A stretch of 32,078 nucleotides of DNA from an uncultured Flavobacteriaceae bacterium (GCA_905381055.1 CAJPUR010000019.1:1-32078), one strand, 5' to 3'. Positions 16,809 through 25,604 are shown, numbered from the stretch's first letter. Translations and numbers: made by a program. Notes: generated by a model from the letters alone, not told the origin.

Positions 16809-17351
16809 CTAATAAGGATATTCACCAAAATAATTTCCAGGGGGACTATAACGGGCAACAATATATTCTTTTCCTGAAGAACTTCTTGCTAGGGCAATTC
16901 CAACTTGGGTAGTAGATTTCCATACCATTTGAGTGTAATGTCCTATCATAACAGATTCATTTGCAGTTGACCCAATTGCTGAATATTTATAATCATTTAT
17001 TTCATTGTACCACGCAGTAGATGCATCTTTTGCAGGAGAATTACTAAATTTAGCTTCTCCATTTTGTGAACTAAAACTATAATATAAGTTTTCACCTTGA
17101 TTTAATCTGCTTTCATTTGATGAATGAAACATCTTGTCCTTTTCAGCAAGATTATCAGCCCATTTTTGAGCATCTACAGATAATGAATTTGACCATTCAA
17201 GCTTTTCAACTCCTACATCAGCTCTAGCTTTATTGTGAACTTCTAAAGCATTTGAAATATCTTCTTGACTTAATGAAATGGAGGAATTTGTTTGCGTTGA
17301 ATCTTTTGAACAGCAAATAGTTAAAATTAAAATTAAAAAGACTTTATACAT
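16809..17351 (-). CDS. CAP (SCP/PR-1) domain lipoprotein
   Basis: 180 residues from the ATG at 17351 (MYKVFLILILTICCSKDS), which gives a normal short lipoprotein-like signal; an ATG 54 bases upstream would spoil it. The CAP domain shows HNKARADVGVEKLEWS, GENLYY, the GHYTQMVWKSTTQVG signature and a PPGNYFGEYP ending, so both conserved His are present. CAP proteins are secreted and bind sterols or lipids, or act in adhesion; the bacterial role is unsettled. The lipobox has Cys before the modified Cys, which is unusual. It lies upstream of the LRR cargo gene on the same strand. Confidence 0.85.
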   Translation of the reverse strand: MYKVFLILILTICCSKDSTQTNSSISLSQEDISNALEVHNKARADVGVEKLEWSNSLSVDAQKWADNLAEKDKMFHSSNESRLNQGENLYYSFSSQNGEAKFSNSPAKDASTAWYNEINDYKYSAIGSTANESVMIGHYTQMVWKSTTQVGIALARSSSGKEYIVARYSPPGNYFGEYPY

Positions 17352-17478
17352 ATCAATATAATCAAACAACAATATAGTGATAAATAGTATTTTTAAAAAC
17401 ACCAAAATGTATCAAAAATTTTCATAAAATACAGATTTCATATTTTTTATTAATTTTGTCAAACTAATAAATCAATTA

Positions 17479-17925
17479 ATGGCTAAATCACAACAAACCT
17501 TCGGTAAATCAGAAAGAGAGAAGAAACGTTTAAAAAAAAGAGAAGATAAACAAAAAAGAAAGCTTGCTAGAAAAGAAGAGAATAAACAAGATAAAGGTAT
17601 CAAATTTGCCTATGTAGATCATAATGGACATTTAACCGACACTCCTCCTGATCCATCTATGAAAGTTGATATTGAGGCAGAGAATATTATACTTGGAATA
17701 CCTAAGAAGGATAAAGTCAATGATTTAGATAATATAAGAACAGGTAAGGTTTCTTTCTATGATTCCTCAAAAGGTTATGGTTTTATTAATGATTCAGATA
17801 GTCAAGAAAAATATTTTACTCACGTAACTGGATTAATCGATCAAATTAAAGAAAATGATAAAGTATCTTTTGAATTAGAAAGAGGTCTGAAAGGTATGAA
17901 TGCTGTAAAAGTTAAATTAGTTTAA
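17479..17925 (+). CDS. Cold-shock-domain protein with basic N-terminal extension
   Basis: A 148-residue cytoplasmic protein. The first 45 residues are almost all charged (SEREKKRLKKREDKQKRK), followed by a linker with DHNGHLTDTPPDPSMK, and a cold shock domain from about residue 87. The domain has GKVSFYDSSKGYGFI (RNP1 KGYGFI) and a variant RNP2 (KYFTHV). It should bind single-stranded RNA or DNA as an RNA chaperone, with the lysine-rich tail adding affinity. This long form is common in Flavobacteriia. A TAATTTTG -7-like element lies at 17451-17458, but without a matching -33 element. Confidence 0.85.
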   Translation: MAKSQQTFGKSEREKKRLKKREDKQKRKLARKEENKQDKGIKFAYVDHNGHLTDTPPDPSMKVDIEAENIILGIPKKDKVNDLDNIRTGKVSFYDSSKGYGFINDSDSQEKYFTHVTGLIDQIKENDKVSFELERGLKGMNAVKVKLV

Positions 17926-17934
17926 GGCTATACT

Positions 17935-18561
17935 TTAATCAATTAAAGGTAAATCTATTGGTTTGTCTAAGTTAATTTCCCTGTAAATTATTTTCCAAAT
18001 ACCATTACTTTTTTCTAATTTGAAATCATAATTTATAGGAGTTAAAATCTCCGTTTTTTGATTATTATTTGTTGTTATTAAGATCATGTATTTTTTAATA
18101 TGAGCATAATTACTTGAAAGTTTGACAAAAAAGGTATTTGCCATTATATGTCTTCTTTGCATTTTATTATTTATAAAGTGATCCATTCTTTTTTTATTTT
18201 TTATTATTTGATCTTCAGATTTTATATAATACTCATCTTTATCTCCATTTGAATTGAATGTAATTCCAATGGCATCATCAGAAAACAGTGATAAAAAAGC
18301 TTCATGATTATTGTTATCCCAATATATACCATAGGCGTCAATTACATCATTTATGGCAATTCTATCAGCAACATTAAAATTTGGATCACCTATAACTCCA
18401 CTCCAATCCTTTACATTAGATGTTTTTTTATTAATTACGTTATTAATTACTTTATTTACCTCATTAAGATCTACTTGGTCAAGGAGTTTTGAAACTTCAT
18501 CAAGATTAATTTGAGAAAAAATTAATGTTGGAACTAAAAGAAGAAATATTGTTTTTTTCAT
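17935..18561 (-). CDS. Secreted NTF2/SnoaL-like protein 2
   Basis: A 208-residue protein with a signal peptide (cleavage near TLIFSQ). A heptad-like N-terminal helix (LDEVSKLLDQVDLNEVNKVI) precedes a SnoaL-4-type domain. That domain has DRIAINDVIDAYGIYWDNNN, then HEAFLSLFSDDAIGI, then a C-terminal SNGIWKIIYREI strand pair. Function unknown; the fold call is moderate to good. It is the last gene of a tight dinB-HDAC-NTF2 run, 9 bases after the HDAC stop, so cotranscription is likely. Why a secreted protein shares a transcript with a DNA polymerase is unclear. Confidence 0.75.
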   Translation of the reverse strand: MKKTIFLLLVPTLIFSQINLDEVSKLLDQVDLNEVNKVINNVINKKTSNVKDWSGVIGDPNFNVADRIAINDVIDAYGIYWDNNNHEAFLSLFSDDAIGITFNSNGDKDEYYIKSEDQIIKNKKRMDHFINNKMQRRHIMANTFFVKLSSNYAHIKKYMILITTNNNQKTEILTPINYDFKLEKSNGIWKIIYREINLDKPIDLPLID

Positions 18562-18570
18562 AATAAGATT

Positions 18571-19485
18571 TTAAAAATTATAAAGATTTTTTTTTGCTGT
18601 TTTGAAAGTATTCAAGTGAGTATTTACAATTATATCAATATTTTCAGAATATCCGCCTCCCATACTACATTGAACTGGAATTTTTTCTTTTTTGCAAATG
18701 GAAAAAACAATCTGGTCTCTTTTTTCACAGCCGTCAATACTGAGAGATAACCTACCAAGTTTGTCAGTTTGAATAACATCAACTCCAGCTAAATAAAAAA
18801 TGAATTCTGGCTTAAATTTATTAATTAATCTTGGAAGAATATTTTTTAAAATATTTAAATATTCAACATCTGAGGTATTATCCTCAAGTTCAATATCAAG
18901 GTCACTCTTTTCTTTTTTAAAGGGGTAGTTTTTTTTACCATGCATCGAAAATGTGAAAACATTAGGATTTGAATTAAATATTTCCGCAGTTCCATTTCCT
19001 TGATGAACATCTAAATCAACTATTAGAATCCTTTTTAATTTTTTGTATTTAATCAAATAATTTGCTGCAATTGCCTGATCATTTAATAAACAAAACCCTT
19101 CACCTTTATTAGAGAAAGCATGATGAGTACCTCCGGCTATATTCATAGAAACTCCACATTTAATTGATTTAATCGCTCCTTCTATTGTCCCCCCTGCAAT
19201 TAAAAGCTCTCTTTTTATTAGATCACTGGATAATGGAAAACCTATTCTTCTTATTTCGGATTTATCTAAATTAAGATTTAATAATTTATTTAAATAATTT
19301 TTTTCATGTGTGATTAATATATCTTCCTTTTTTGGTAAAGTTGGTTTAAAAAAGTCAATTTCCAAGGCAGTTCCACTATTAACTATTTTTTCGGGTAATA
19401 ATTTATATTTTTCCATTGGGAATCTATGACTAGAGGGTAAATCTAATTTAAATGTTTTATCAAATGCAATCGGGAATAGACTCAT
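18571..19485 (-). CDS. Histone deacetylase family (class IV-like) zinc amidohydrolase
   Basis: A 304-residue cytoplasmic enzyme of the arginase/deacetylase fold. Active-site elements are all visible: the His pair in AGGTHHAF (His121, His122), zinc ligands Asp159 and His161 in DLDVHQGNG and Asp236 in AGVD, and the catalytic Tyr279 in GGGY. Such bacterial enzymes remove acetyl or acyl groups from lysines, polyamines or small molecules; the native substrate is not evident. The motif spacing resembles HDAC11-type proteins. The start lies 8 bases after the dinB stop, so the two are cotranscribed. Confidence 0.9.
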   Translation of the reverse strand: MSLFPIAFDKTFKLDLPSSHRFPMEKYKLLPEKIVNSGTALEIDFFKPTLPKKEDILITHEKNYLNKLLNLNLDKSEIRRIGFPLSSDLIKRELLIAGGTIEGAIKSIKCGVSMNIAGGTHHAFSNKGEGFCLLNDQAIAANYLIKYKKLKRILIVDLDVHQGNGTAEIFNSNPNVFTFSMHGKKNYPFKKEKSDLDIELEDNTSDVEYLNILKNILPRLINKFKPEFIFYLAGVDVIQTDKLGRLSLSIDGCEKRDQIVFSICKKEKIPVQCSMGGGYSENIDIIVNTHLNTFKTAKKNLYNF

Positions 19486-19493
19486 TTATTAAA

Positions 19494-20582
19494 TTAAAAT
19501 TCAATTTTAAGTTGATAATTTATTTTTTTATTTTTTAATTTATTTTTTTCTTTTGAGTTAAGGTTAGAAATTGTTATTCCAATTAGTCTTACTGATTCTT
19601 TTAATTTACTTTGATACAGTAATTCTTCAGAAAACTTTATAATCATACTTTTTTCAGAAATAAAGTAAGGTAATGTTTTTGATCTTGTTTCAACTATAAA
19701 ATTACTGTACTTAATTTTAAGAGTAATTGTTTTTCCAGCAATTTTATTTTTTATTAGTCTTTTTGATAACTTATTTGAAATAAAATTTATTTTTTCAATT
19801 AAAAAAAGCTCGCTAGAAATATTTTCAGAAAATGTTTGCTCATTACCTAAAGATTTAGCCTCTCTAAATGGAGTTACTGGACTATAGTTTAAACCCTGAG
19901 AAGATTTAAAAAAATAACCTCCTGATTTTCCAAATTTTTCAATCAAGAAAGTTTCTCCTTTATTTTTTAAATCAATGCCTTTAAATATGCCAATTTTATA
20001 CATTTTTTGAGCAGTAACTTCTCCAATGCCGTGTATCTTTCTTACATCTAGATTGTCCATAAACTCACTTACATTTTCTGGAGGAATAGTTTTTTGACCA
20101 TTTGGTTTATTATAATCGCTTGCTATTTTTGCTATTAATTTATTAATTGATATCCCAGCAGACGATGTTAATCCTGTTTTTTTATAAATTTCACTTCTAA
20201 TTTGTTTTGCAATGATTGATGCTGAAATCATACCTTTTTTATTTTTGGTTACATCTAAAAAGGCTTCATCTAATGATAAAGTTTCCACTAGATCTGTGTA
20301 GCTGAAATATATATTTTTAATAATATTTGATAATTCTTTATATCTTTCAAACCTTGCTGGAGCAAAGATTAAATTTGGACATAATTTTTTAGCTATTTTA
20401 CTACTCATAGCACTTCTTACTCCGAATTTTCTTGCCTCATAACTTGCAGCTGCTACAACTCCTCTTGAATCAGAACTTCCAACTGCAACTGGTTTATTTC
20501 TTAAACTTGGATCATCCAGTTGTTCAACTGATGCAAAATAGGCATCCATGTCAACATGGATAATTTTACGTAATTTTTTCAT
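19494..20582 (-). CDS. dinB: DNA polymerase IV (Y family)
   Basis: A 362-residue translesion polymerase. Metal-binding motifs are HVDMDAYFASVEQ (Asp11) and SLDEAFLDVT (Asp105, Glu106). The fingers have AASYEARKFGVRSAM, and the thumb has a helix-hairpin-helix (VRKIHGIGEVTAQKMYKIGI). The little-finger domain follows. Length and motif spacing match bacterial Pol IV. The C-terminus is lysine- and asparagine-rich (SKEKNKLKNKKINYQLKIEF), and I see no clear QLxLF-like clamp-binding peptide. It is first in a three-gene run with the HDAC-family gene. No LexA-type operator was recognised upstream. Confidence 0.95.
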   Translation of the reverse strand: MKKLRKIIHVDMDAYFASVEQLDDPSLRNKPVAVGSSDSRGVVAAASYEARKFGVRSAMSSKIAKKLCPNLIFAPARFERYKELSNIIKNIYFSYTDLVETLSLDEAFLDVTKNKKGMISASIIAKQIRSEIYKKTGLTSSAGISINKLIAKIASDYNKPNGQKTIPPENVSEFMDNLDVRKIHGIGEVTAQKMYKIGIFKGIDLKNKGETFLIEKFGKSGGYFFKSSQGLNYSPVTPFREAKSLGNEQTFSENISSELFLIEKINFISNKLSKRLIKNKIAGKTITLKIKYSNFIVETRSKTLPYFISEKSMIIKFSEELLYQSKLKESVRLIGITISNLNSKEKNKLKNKKINYQLKIEF

Positions 20583-20695
20583 TTTATAAAAAACTAAAGG
20601 TTTAATTATAAAAATTATATATAAAATTAACGAAAGTTATAATTGAACATTATAAAAAAAAGTATTTTTAAGAAAATCTTAAAACAATTTAAAAA

Positions 20696-21193
20696 ATGAA
20701 AAAATTACTAATACTTGCACTTTTATTTTCGACATTAACATTTGCTCAACAACTTGAATCTAAAAAAATATTTTCGATCGACGTATCGGTTGGAGATTTT
20801 TCTAAAGATGGAGACTACTTATCAAATCAAATTTTATATGCCCCTTACACTAAAGGAGAATTTTCTGGAATAACAAATGGAGAGGTTTTACCAATTGGAG
20901 GCGATTTTGGAACTTTTTATGTTAAAGATAATGTAATGTTTATGGAGTTAGATATTGATTTAATAATGTTGACTGAAGATGGTGAAAAAATTCATTGTAA
21001 AGCTTCTGGTATGTGCCAATGGGTCGCTTCTACATTTAAATCAATTTCATCAAGTGTTTCATGGAGATTTTTCACCTCAAGTGAAAAATATAATTATTTA
21101 AATGAAAAGGTAGGAGTAGGATTTGTAACTAATTCTTCTCCAGATTCTGGATATGCATTTCATCATGACATTTATCTTGTTTCACAAAATTAA
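20696..21193 (+). CDS. Secreted DUF3237-like protein
   Basis: A 165-residue protein with a signal peptide (cleavage near LTFAQQ). The body fits the DUF3237 beta-barrel pattern: KGEFSGITNGEVLPIGGDF resembles the family's 'G.f.GpglrGevlpgGgDw'. This is followed by 'lD..l.L.TeDGe.I' (MLTEDGEKIHCKASG), and the end has RFFTSSEKYNYLNEKVGVG, matching the 'f.T...y.wLN...fvG.G' close. Function of the family is unknown. Most members lack a signal peptide, so secretion is a small oddity. It is divergent from dinB and stands alone. Confidence 0.6.
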   Translation: MKKLLILALLFSTLTFAQQLESKKIFSIDVSVGDFSKDGDYLSNQILYAPYTKGEFSGITNGEVLPIGGDFGTFYVKDNVMFMELDIDLIMLTEDGEKIHCKASGMCQWVASTFKSISSSVSWRFFTSSEKYNYLNEKVGVGFVTNSSPDSGYAFHHDIYLVSQN

Positions 21194-21294
21194 TTTTATA
21201 TTACAACAGTAATAAGTTATTTAATAATCTAATTAAATTTTTACCATTACAAGAAAAGACATCATCAAATTTGTCTTTATCTAACAATGTAGTT

Positions 21295-21906
21295 ATGAAA
21301 AAAACACCTGTAGAAGTATTTAGTGATTGGGCTAAAGTTGGAAAGGACTTTGGTATGCAACAAGGTCATAAAAATTCTGTTGAAAAGATGTTACAATTTG
21401 CAACTAAAGGTCTAAAAAAATTTTCATTTATAGATGCTGGCTGTGGCAATGGCTGGGTTATTCGTGATGTTTCAAAATTAGTCGAATGTACTAATGCAAC
21501 TGGTGTTGATGGATCATTAGATATGATTATGAAAGCTAAAGATATAGATAGAAATAACTCATATTTTTGTCGGGACCTACTTGAATGGAAACCCAAAGAC
21601 AAAGTTGATTTAGTTCACTCAATGGAGGTTTTTTATTATTTTAAAAATCCCCTAAAACTAATAAGTCATATTTATGATAATTGGTTGAAAATCAATTCCA
21701 GATTAATAATTGGCATGGATTTCTATTCAGAAAACAAAGTATCACATTCTTGGCCAGAAAAGACAGGTGTATCAATTATGGAACTCCTTCCAGAAAACAC
21801 ATGGATTAAATATTTTAAAGAGTCAGGTTTTAAAAATGTTGAATCTTGGAGAATTGGTAAAAGTGAAAACTGGGAGGGAACTTTAGTCGTAACTGGAAAT
21901 AAATAG
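21295..21906 (+). CDS. Class I SAM-dependent methyltransferase
   Basis: 203 residues from the ATG at 21295. A TTG at 21271 could add 8 residues, but the ATG is followed directly by the conserved-looking KKTPVEVFSDWAKVGKDFGM opening. Motif I is FIDAGCGNGWV, the acidic end of strand 2 is ATGVDGSLDM, and the motif IV region is VDLVHSMEVFYYFKNP, as in ubiquinone/SmtA-type methyltransferases. The acceptor substrate is unknown. No signal peptide, so it is cytoplasmic. No neighbour gives a pathway. Confidence 0.85.
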   Translation: MKKTPVEVFSDWAKVGKDFGMQQGHKNSVEKMLQFATKGLKKFSFIDAGCGNGWVIRDVSKLVECTNATGVDGSLDMIMKAKDIDRNNSYFCRDLLEWKPKDKVDLVHSMEVFYYFKNPLKLISHIYDNWLKINSRLIIGMDFYSENKVSHSWPEKTGVSIMELLPENTWIKYFKESGFKNVESWRIGKSENWEGTLVVTGNK

Positions 21907-21919
21907 TATATTTTAAAGG

Positions 21920-22339
21920 TTAATGACAACTAATATTATATTTTTTTAATCTCCAATAATTATATGGAAGAGAAGCATAAAAACCAGATAAAAGCATTAA
22001 TGGTATTATCCACCAATTAAGAATTGCCCCTCCAGTTAGAATTAGATCAGTAAAATTCATAGCTAATTCCATTCCAATCATTGAGATAAAAGACATTCCA
22101 AAAGCAGTTTTTAGAGAATCCAGAAAGTTCATCTGCTTCAATAAAATAATTGTTTCTAATATAATTGAGGTAATTAAACCATTAATAATTGCTAAACCCA
22201 TTATCTCAAAATTATTCCAACTATGAGTGATATTTTGAAAATAAAATATTGTTCCAAAATCTCCAATTGAACAGCCCAACAGACACCATAAAGTATTAAC
22301 TTTTGATTGTTTCCAGGTTTTTTTACAATTCCAATTCAT
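21920..22339 (-). CDS. DUF4396-like integral membrane protein
   Basis: 139 residues from the ATG at 22339 (MNWNCKKTWKQSKVNTLWCL); a TTG 21 bases upstream would lengthen it. There are about four hydrophobic segments. The first has the NTLWCLLGCSIGDFGT motif seen in DUF4396 proteins, with two Cys and an Asp. The third has GMSFISMIGMELAMNFTD, with acidic residues in the membrane. The C-terminus ends PYNYWRLKKYNISCH with a conserved-looking Cys-His. The buried Cys and acidic residues would suit metal or redox binding, which is inference. It is convergent with the methyltransferase, whose stop is 14 bases away. Confidence 0.7.
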   Translation of the reverse strand: MNWNCKKTWKQSKVNTLWCLLGCSIGDFGTIFYFQNITHSWNNFEIMGLAIINGLITSIILETIILLKQMNFLDSLKTAFGMSFISMIGMELAMNFTDLILTGGAILNWWIIPLMLLSGFYASLPYNYWRLKKYNISCH

Positions 22340-22422
22340 TTCATTTTTATTTAATATCAATATAAAGAAAAATGACTTATACCTTTTAATGATAATATAT
22401 TTTTGTTATAATTTTATAGGAA

Positions 22423-22836
22423 ATGACTTTTTTAAAATTAATAAATAAAGAACATATAGTATTAATTAATTCACTTTGGTGGGTGACACTATTATTTGGT
22501 ATTTTAATTTATTTAATTTTTAGACCAGATAATTTGATTTATAATATTTTTTTTTCATCGCCTTTAAAATTCAAAATACAAACTGATTCAAAATTAACTG
22601 ATTTTTTAATTTATTCTCTCCCTAATGGTTTATGGTCACTTTCATATTCGCAATTGATTTTTTATATATATAAAGTTAAAAGTTTTAAGGTTATTTTATT
22701 AAGTTCTTTAATGATGTTTTTAGGAATATCAATGGAAATTCTTCAAATTAAGGGTTTTATAAATGGAACTTTTGACTATTATGATATTTTTTCATACATT
22801 ATTTTATATTTAATAATTTTAATTATCCAAAAATGA
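22423..22836 (+). CDS. VanZ-like membrane protein
   Basis: A 137-residue protein with four predicted membrane spans. The first is WWVTLLFGILIYLIF. The VanZ-like signature is the LPNGLWSLSY span and the closing MEILQIKGFINGTFDYYDIF ('ElLQ....GtfD..Di'). VanZ relatives are poorly understood; VanZ itself gives low-level teicoplanin resistance. No van genes are nearby. Its stop overlaps the start of the next gene by 4 bases (ATGA), so the two are translationally coupled. Confidence 0.65.
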   Translation: MTFLKLINKEHIVLINSLWWVTLLFGILIYLIFRPDNLIYNIFFSSPLKFKIQTDSKLTDFLIYSLPNGLWSLSYSQLIFYIYKVKSFKVILLSSLMMFLGISMEILQIKGFINGTFDYYDIFSYIILYLIILIIQK

Positions 22837-23234
22837 AAAATTTTTTCACAATTATTTCTATAATTTTTTTTTCTATAATTGCATTTTCTAGTCTTGAGAA
22901 TGATGCTCCTCCTATAAATTCAGAAACTAAACCCGTTCTAAAAGTTACTTCTAAAACTTTATATAAAGAGTATAGTAATAATGAGATAGCTGCTGATGAT
23001 AAATATAAAGGTAAAATTATTCAGGTTCGAGGTACAATTAGAGATATTGGGAAGGATATAATGGATGAGGCCTATATTTCTTTAATAGGTGATGATTTTT
23101 TTGGAGATGTTCAGTGTTTTTTTCCTGACCAATCATATCTTTTAAATTTAAAAAAAGGTCAAAGAGTCAATGTTCTAGGTTATTGTGATGGATTATTTAT
23201 GAACATTATTTTACAAAATTGCATTATCAAGTAA
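22833..23234 (+). CDS. Secreted OB-fold protein (tRNA_anti-like)
   Basis: A 133-residue protein with an N-terminal hydrophobic signal or anchor (FFTIISIIFFSIIAFSS). The mature part matches the tRNA_anti-like OB fold: LYKEYSNNEIAADDKYKGK, then IIQVRGTIRDIGKD, then strands ending in GQRVNVLGYCDGLFMNIILQ and a final Cys. In Bacteroidota these small exported OB folds are common, and their ligand is unknown. The pair of Cys near the end (YC, NC) may form a disulfide. It overlaps the VanZ-like gene by 4 bases. Confidence 0.75.
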   Translation: MKNFFTIISIIFFSIIAFSSLENDAPPINSETKPVLKVTSKTLYKEYSNNEIAADDKYKGKIIQVRGTIRDIGKDIMDEAYISLIGDDFFGDVQCFFPDQSYLLNLKKGQRVNVLGYCDGLFMNIILQNCIIK

Positions 23235-23315
23235 ATGGAATTAATTTTTGTCATATCCTACATTATTGTTTTAGTATATGTTAATATTTTTGGAAAAAGC
23301 CTAAATAAAGATTAG
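23235..23315 (+). CDS. Possible 26-residue hydrophobic peptide
   Basis: The ATG begins on the base after the OB-fold gene's TAA, and the ORF ends TAG at 23313-23315. The peptide is one hydrophobic span (LIFVISYIIVLVYVNIFG) with a charged end (KSLNKD). The perfect abutment suggests translation by reinitiation, but an ORF this short can arise by chance in AT-rich DNA. No family recognised. Confidence 0.3.
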   Translation: MELIFVISYIIVLVYVNIFGKSLNKD

Positions 23316-23322
23316 TATAACT

Positions 23323-25449
23323 TTGATTTTAAAAAAAATACATATTATTTTTTCCCTAATAGTATTTACCTCTTGTAATTCCGATAGACTAGTTAATTAT
23401 CATATAACAAAAAAAAAACCAGTTGTTGATTCTTATTTTGGTAACAAAATAATTGATAATTACAGATGGCTTGAAGATGATCTTTCTGAAGAAACAGAAG
23501 AATGGGTAGATAATCAAAATTTAACTACATTCAATTATCTAGAAAAAATATCTTATAGAAAAGAATTAAAAAACAGATTAGAAAGTTTGTGGAATTATGA
23601 AAAAGTTTCAGCTCCATTTAAACATGGCCATTACACGTATTTTTTTAAAAATTCCGGTTTGCAAAACCAGAGAGTTCTGTATAGATCAAAGGATGGGTTA
23701 GAACCGGAATTATTTTTAGATCCAAATGAATTTTCTGAAGACGGTACAACATCACTTGCAGGATTAAGTTTTTCAACTGATGGTTCTTTACTTTCATACA
23801 GTATTTCTGAAGCTGGAAGTGATTGGAGAAAAATAATTACTATTAAAACAGAAACTAAAAAAATAATTGAAGACACAATTGTTGACGTAAAATTCTCAGG
23901 AGTTAGTTGGAAATCAAATGAGGGTTTTTTTTATTCATCTTATGATAAACCAAAAGGTAGTGAACTTTCTGATAAAACAGATCAACATAAACTTTATTAT
24001 CACAAACTAGGAACTTCACAAAATGAAGATAAACTAATTTATGGCGGTAGTATTGAACAGAAAAATAGATATGTAAGTGGATATGTAACAGATGATGATA
24101 GATTTTTAGTTATTGAAGCAGCTCAAAGAACATCTGGTAATAAGCTTTTTATAAAGGATTTGACTAAGCAATCTGAAATTAGACCGATTATTGACAATTA
24201 CAGTTCTAACACCTCATTAATTGATAATACAAGAAATAAATTGTTTTTAATAACTGATTACAGCACGCCAAATAAAAAGGTAGTTACAGTTGATTATAAT
24301 GATCTAAGTGTTTTAAAGTGGAATGATTTTATTCCTGAAACCGATTTCGTATTGAATATATCAAAAGGGGGGGGGTATTTTTTTGCCAGTTATATGATAG
24401 ATGCTATTTCTAAAGTGTACCAGATTGATTATAGAGGAAAATTAATTAGAGAAATAAAACTTCCTGGTATAGGAACTTCATCTGGTTTTAATGCAAAAAA
24501 AAATGATAAAGAGCTCTACTTTTCATTTACTAATTACTTCACTCCTGCAAGCATCTATAAATTTAATATTAGATCTGGAGAGTATAAAAATCATTGGACT
24601 CCATCAATAGATTTTGATTCAAATAGTTACATATCTAAACAAGTCTTTTACAATTCGAAGGATGGCACTAAAATACCTATGATTATAACTCATAAAAAAG
24701 GGATAAAGTTAAATGGTCAAAATCCAACTATCTTATATGGATATGGTGGATTTAATATAAGTATAACCCCAAGATTTAGCGTTCCAAATATAGTTTGGAT
24801 GGAACAAGGTGGTATTTATGCTGTTCCCAATATAAGAGGGGGAGGGGAGTATGGAAAAAAATGGCACGATGCTGGAATTAAAACACAAAAACAAAATGTT
24901 TTTGATGATTTTATTGCAGCCGCTGAATATTTAATTGAAAATAATTTTACTTCTAGTAAATTTCTTGCAATTAGAGGTGGTTCAAATGGGGGTTTATTAG
25001 TCGGAGCTACAATGACTCAAAGGCCAGATTTAATGAAAGTTGCCCTACCTGCTGTGGGTGTATTAGACATGCTTAGATACCACAAATTCACATCAGGGGC
25101 AGGGTGGGCTTACGATTATGGAACATCTGAACAATCAGAGGAAATGTTCAATTATTTGAAAGATTATTCACCTGTTCATAATATAAAAGGTAATGCAGTG
25201 TATCCAGCAACATTAATTACAACAAGTGATCATGACGACAGAGTAGTACCAGCGCATTCATTTAAATTTGCTGCTGAACTTCAAAGTAAAGATTCAGGTT
25301 TAAATCCAATATTAATTCGTATTGAAAAAAATGCAGGCCACGGTTTTGGTACTCCTATTAATAAAATTATCGATCAATATGCAGACATATTTGGATTTGC
25401 ATTATACAATATGGGTTATTTAGCTTTACCAAAAAAACTAAGACTCTAA
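23323..25449 (+). CDS. Prolyl oligopeptidase (S9A), lipoprotein signal
   Basis: A 708-residue protein. A TTG start is chosen because it gives a complete lipoprotein signal (LKKIHIIFSLIVFTSC), and no ATG is available. It has the S9A layout: an N-terminal segment with PVVDSYFGNKIIDNYRWLED, a seven-bladed propeller (about residues 70-430), then an alpha/beta-hydrolase domain. The catalytic triad is Ser554 (RGGSNGG), an Asp in SDHDDRVVP (638 or 639) and His673 (AGHGFG). It cleaves short peptides after proline, here probably in the periplasm or envelope. A nine-G run lies in the propeller. The start codon overlaps a TAACTTTG sequence resembling a -7 element. Confidence 0.9.
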   Translation: MILKKIHIIFSLIVFTSCNSDRLVNYHITKKKPVVDSYFGNKIIDNYRWLEDDLSEETEEWVDNQNLTTFNYLEKISYRKELKNRLESLWNYEKVSAPFKHGHYTYFFKNSGLQNQRVLYRSKDGLEPELFLDPNEFSEDGTTSLAGLSFSTDGSLLSYSISEAGSDWRKIITIKTETKKIIEDTIVDVKFSGVSWKSNEGFFYSSYDKPKGSELSDKTDQHKLYYHKLGTSQNEDKLIYGGSIEQKNRYVSGYVTDDDRFLVIEAAQRTSGNKLFIKDLTKQSEIRPIIDNYSSNTSLIDNTRNKLFLITDYSTPNKKVVTVDYNDLSVLKWNDFIPETDFVLNISKGGGYFFASYMIDAISKVYQIDYRGKLIREIKLPGIGTSSGFNAKKNDKELYFSFTNYFTPASIYKFNIRSGEYKNHWTPSIDFDSNSYISKQVFYNSKDGTKIPMIITHKKGIKLNGQNPTILYGYGGFNISITPRFSVPNIVWMEQGGIYAVPNIRGGGEYGKKWHDAGIKTQKQNVFDDFIAAAEYLIENNFTSSKFLAIRGGSNGGLLVGATMTQRPDLMKVALPAVGVLDMLRYHKFTSGAGWAYDYGTSEQSEEMFNYLKDYSPVHNIKGNAVYPATLITTSDHDDRVVPAHSFKFAAELQSKDSGLNPILIRIEKNAGHGFGTPINKIIDQYADIFGFALYNMGYLALPKKLRL
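24367..24375 (+). repeat. Nine-G homopolymer inside the prolyl oligopeptidase gene
   Basis: Nine consecutive G encode Gly349-Gly351 in frame, in DNA that is otherwise strongly AT-rich. Gain or loss of one base would truncate the protein within the propeller, before the catalytic domain. Confidence 0.95.
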
Positions 25450-25604
25450 TGAATTGACAAGCATTAATTTGAAAGGGTTTCTATAGCCTTCTATATTCTT
25501 TTTTATTTAAAATATTTTTTATTTTTCTTAAAACTTTTATACGATAATTTCAAATATATTTTTTGATTATTATTGATTTTTATAATTATTTAAAATTTAA
25601 TGAT

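Noticed and set aside
16670-16861. Minus-strand 63-residue hydrophobic ORF
   Set aside because: It overlaps the ends of both the CAP and LRR genes in another frame. Its hydrophobicity comes from the same bases that encode the LRR signal peptide.
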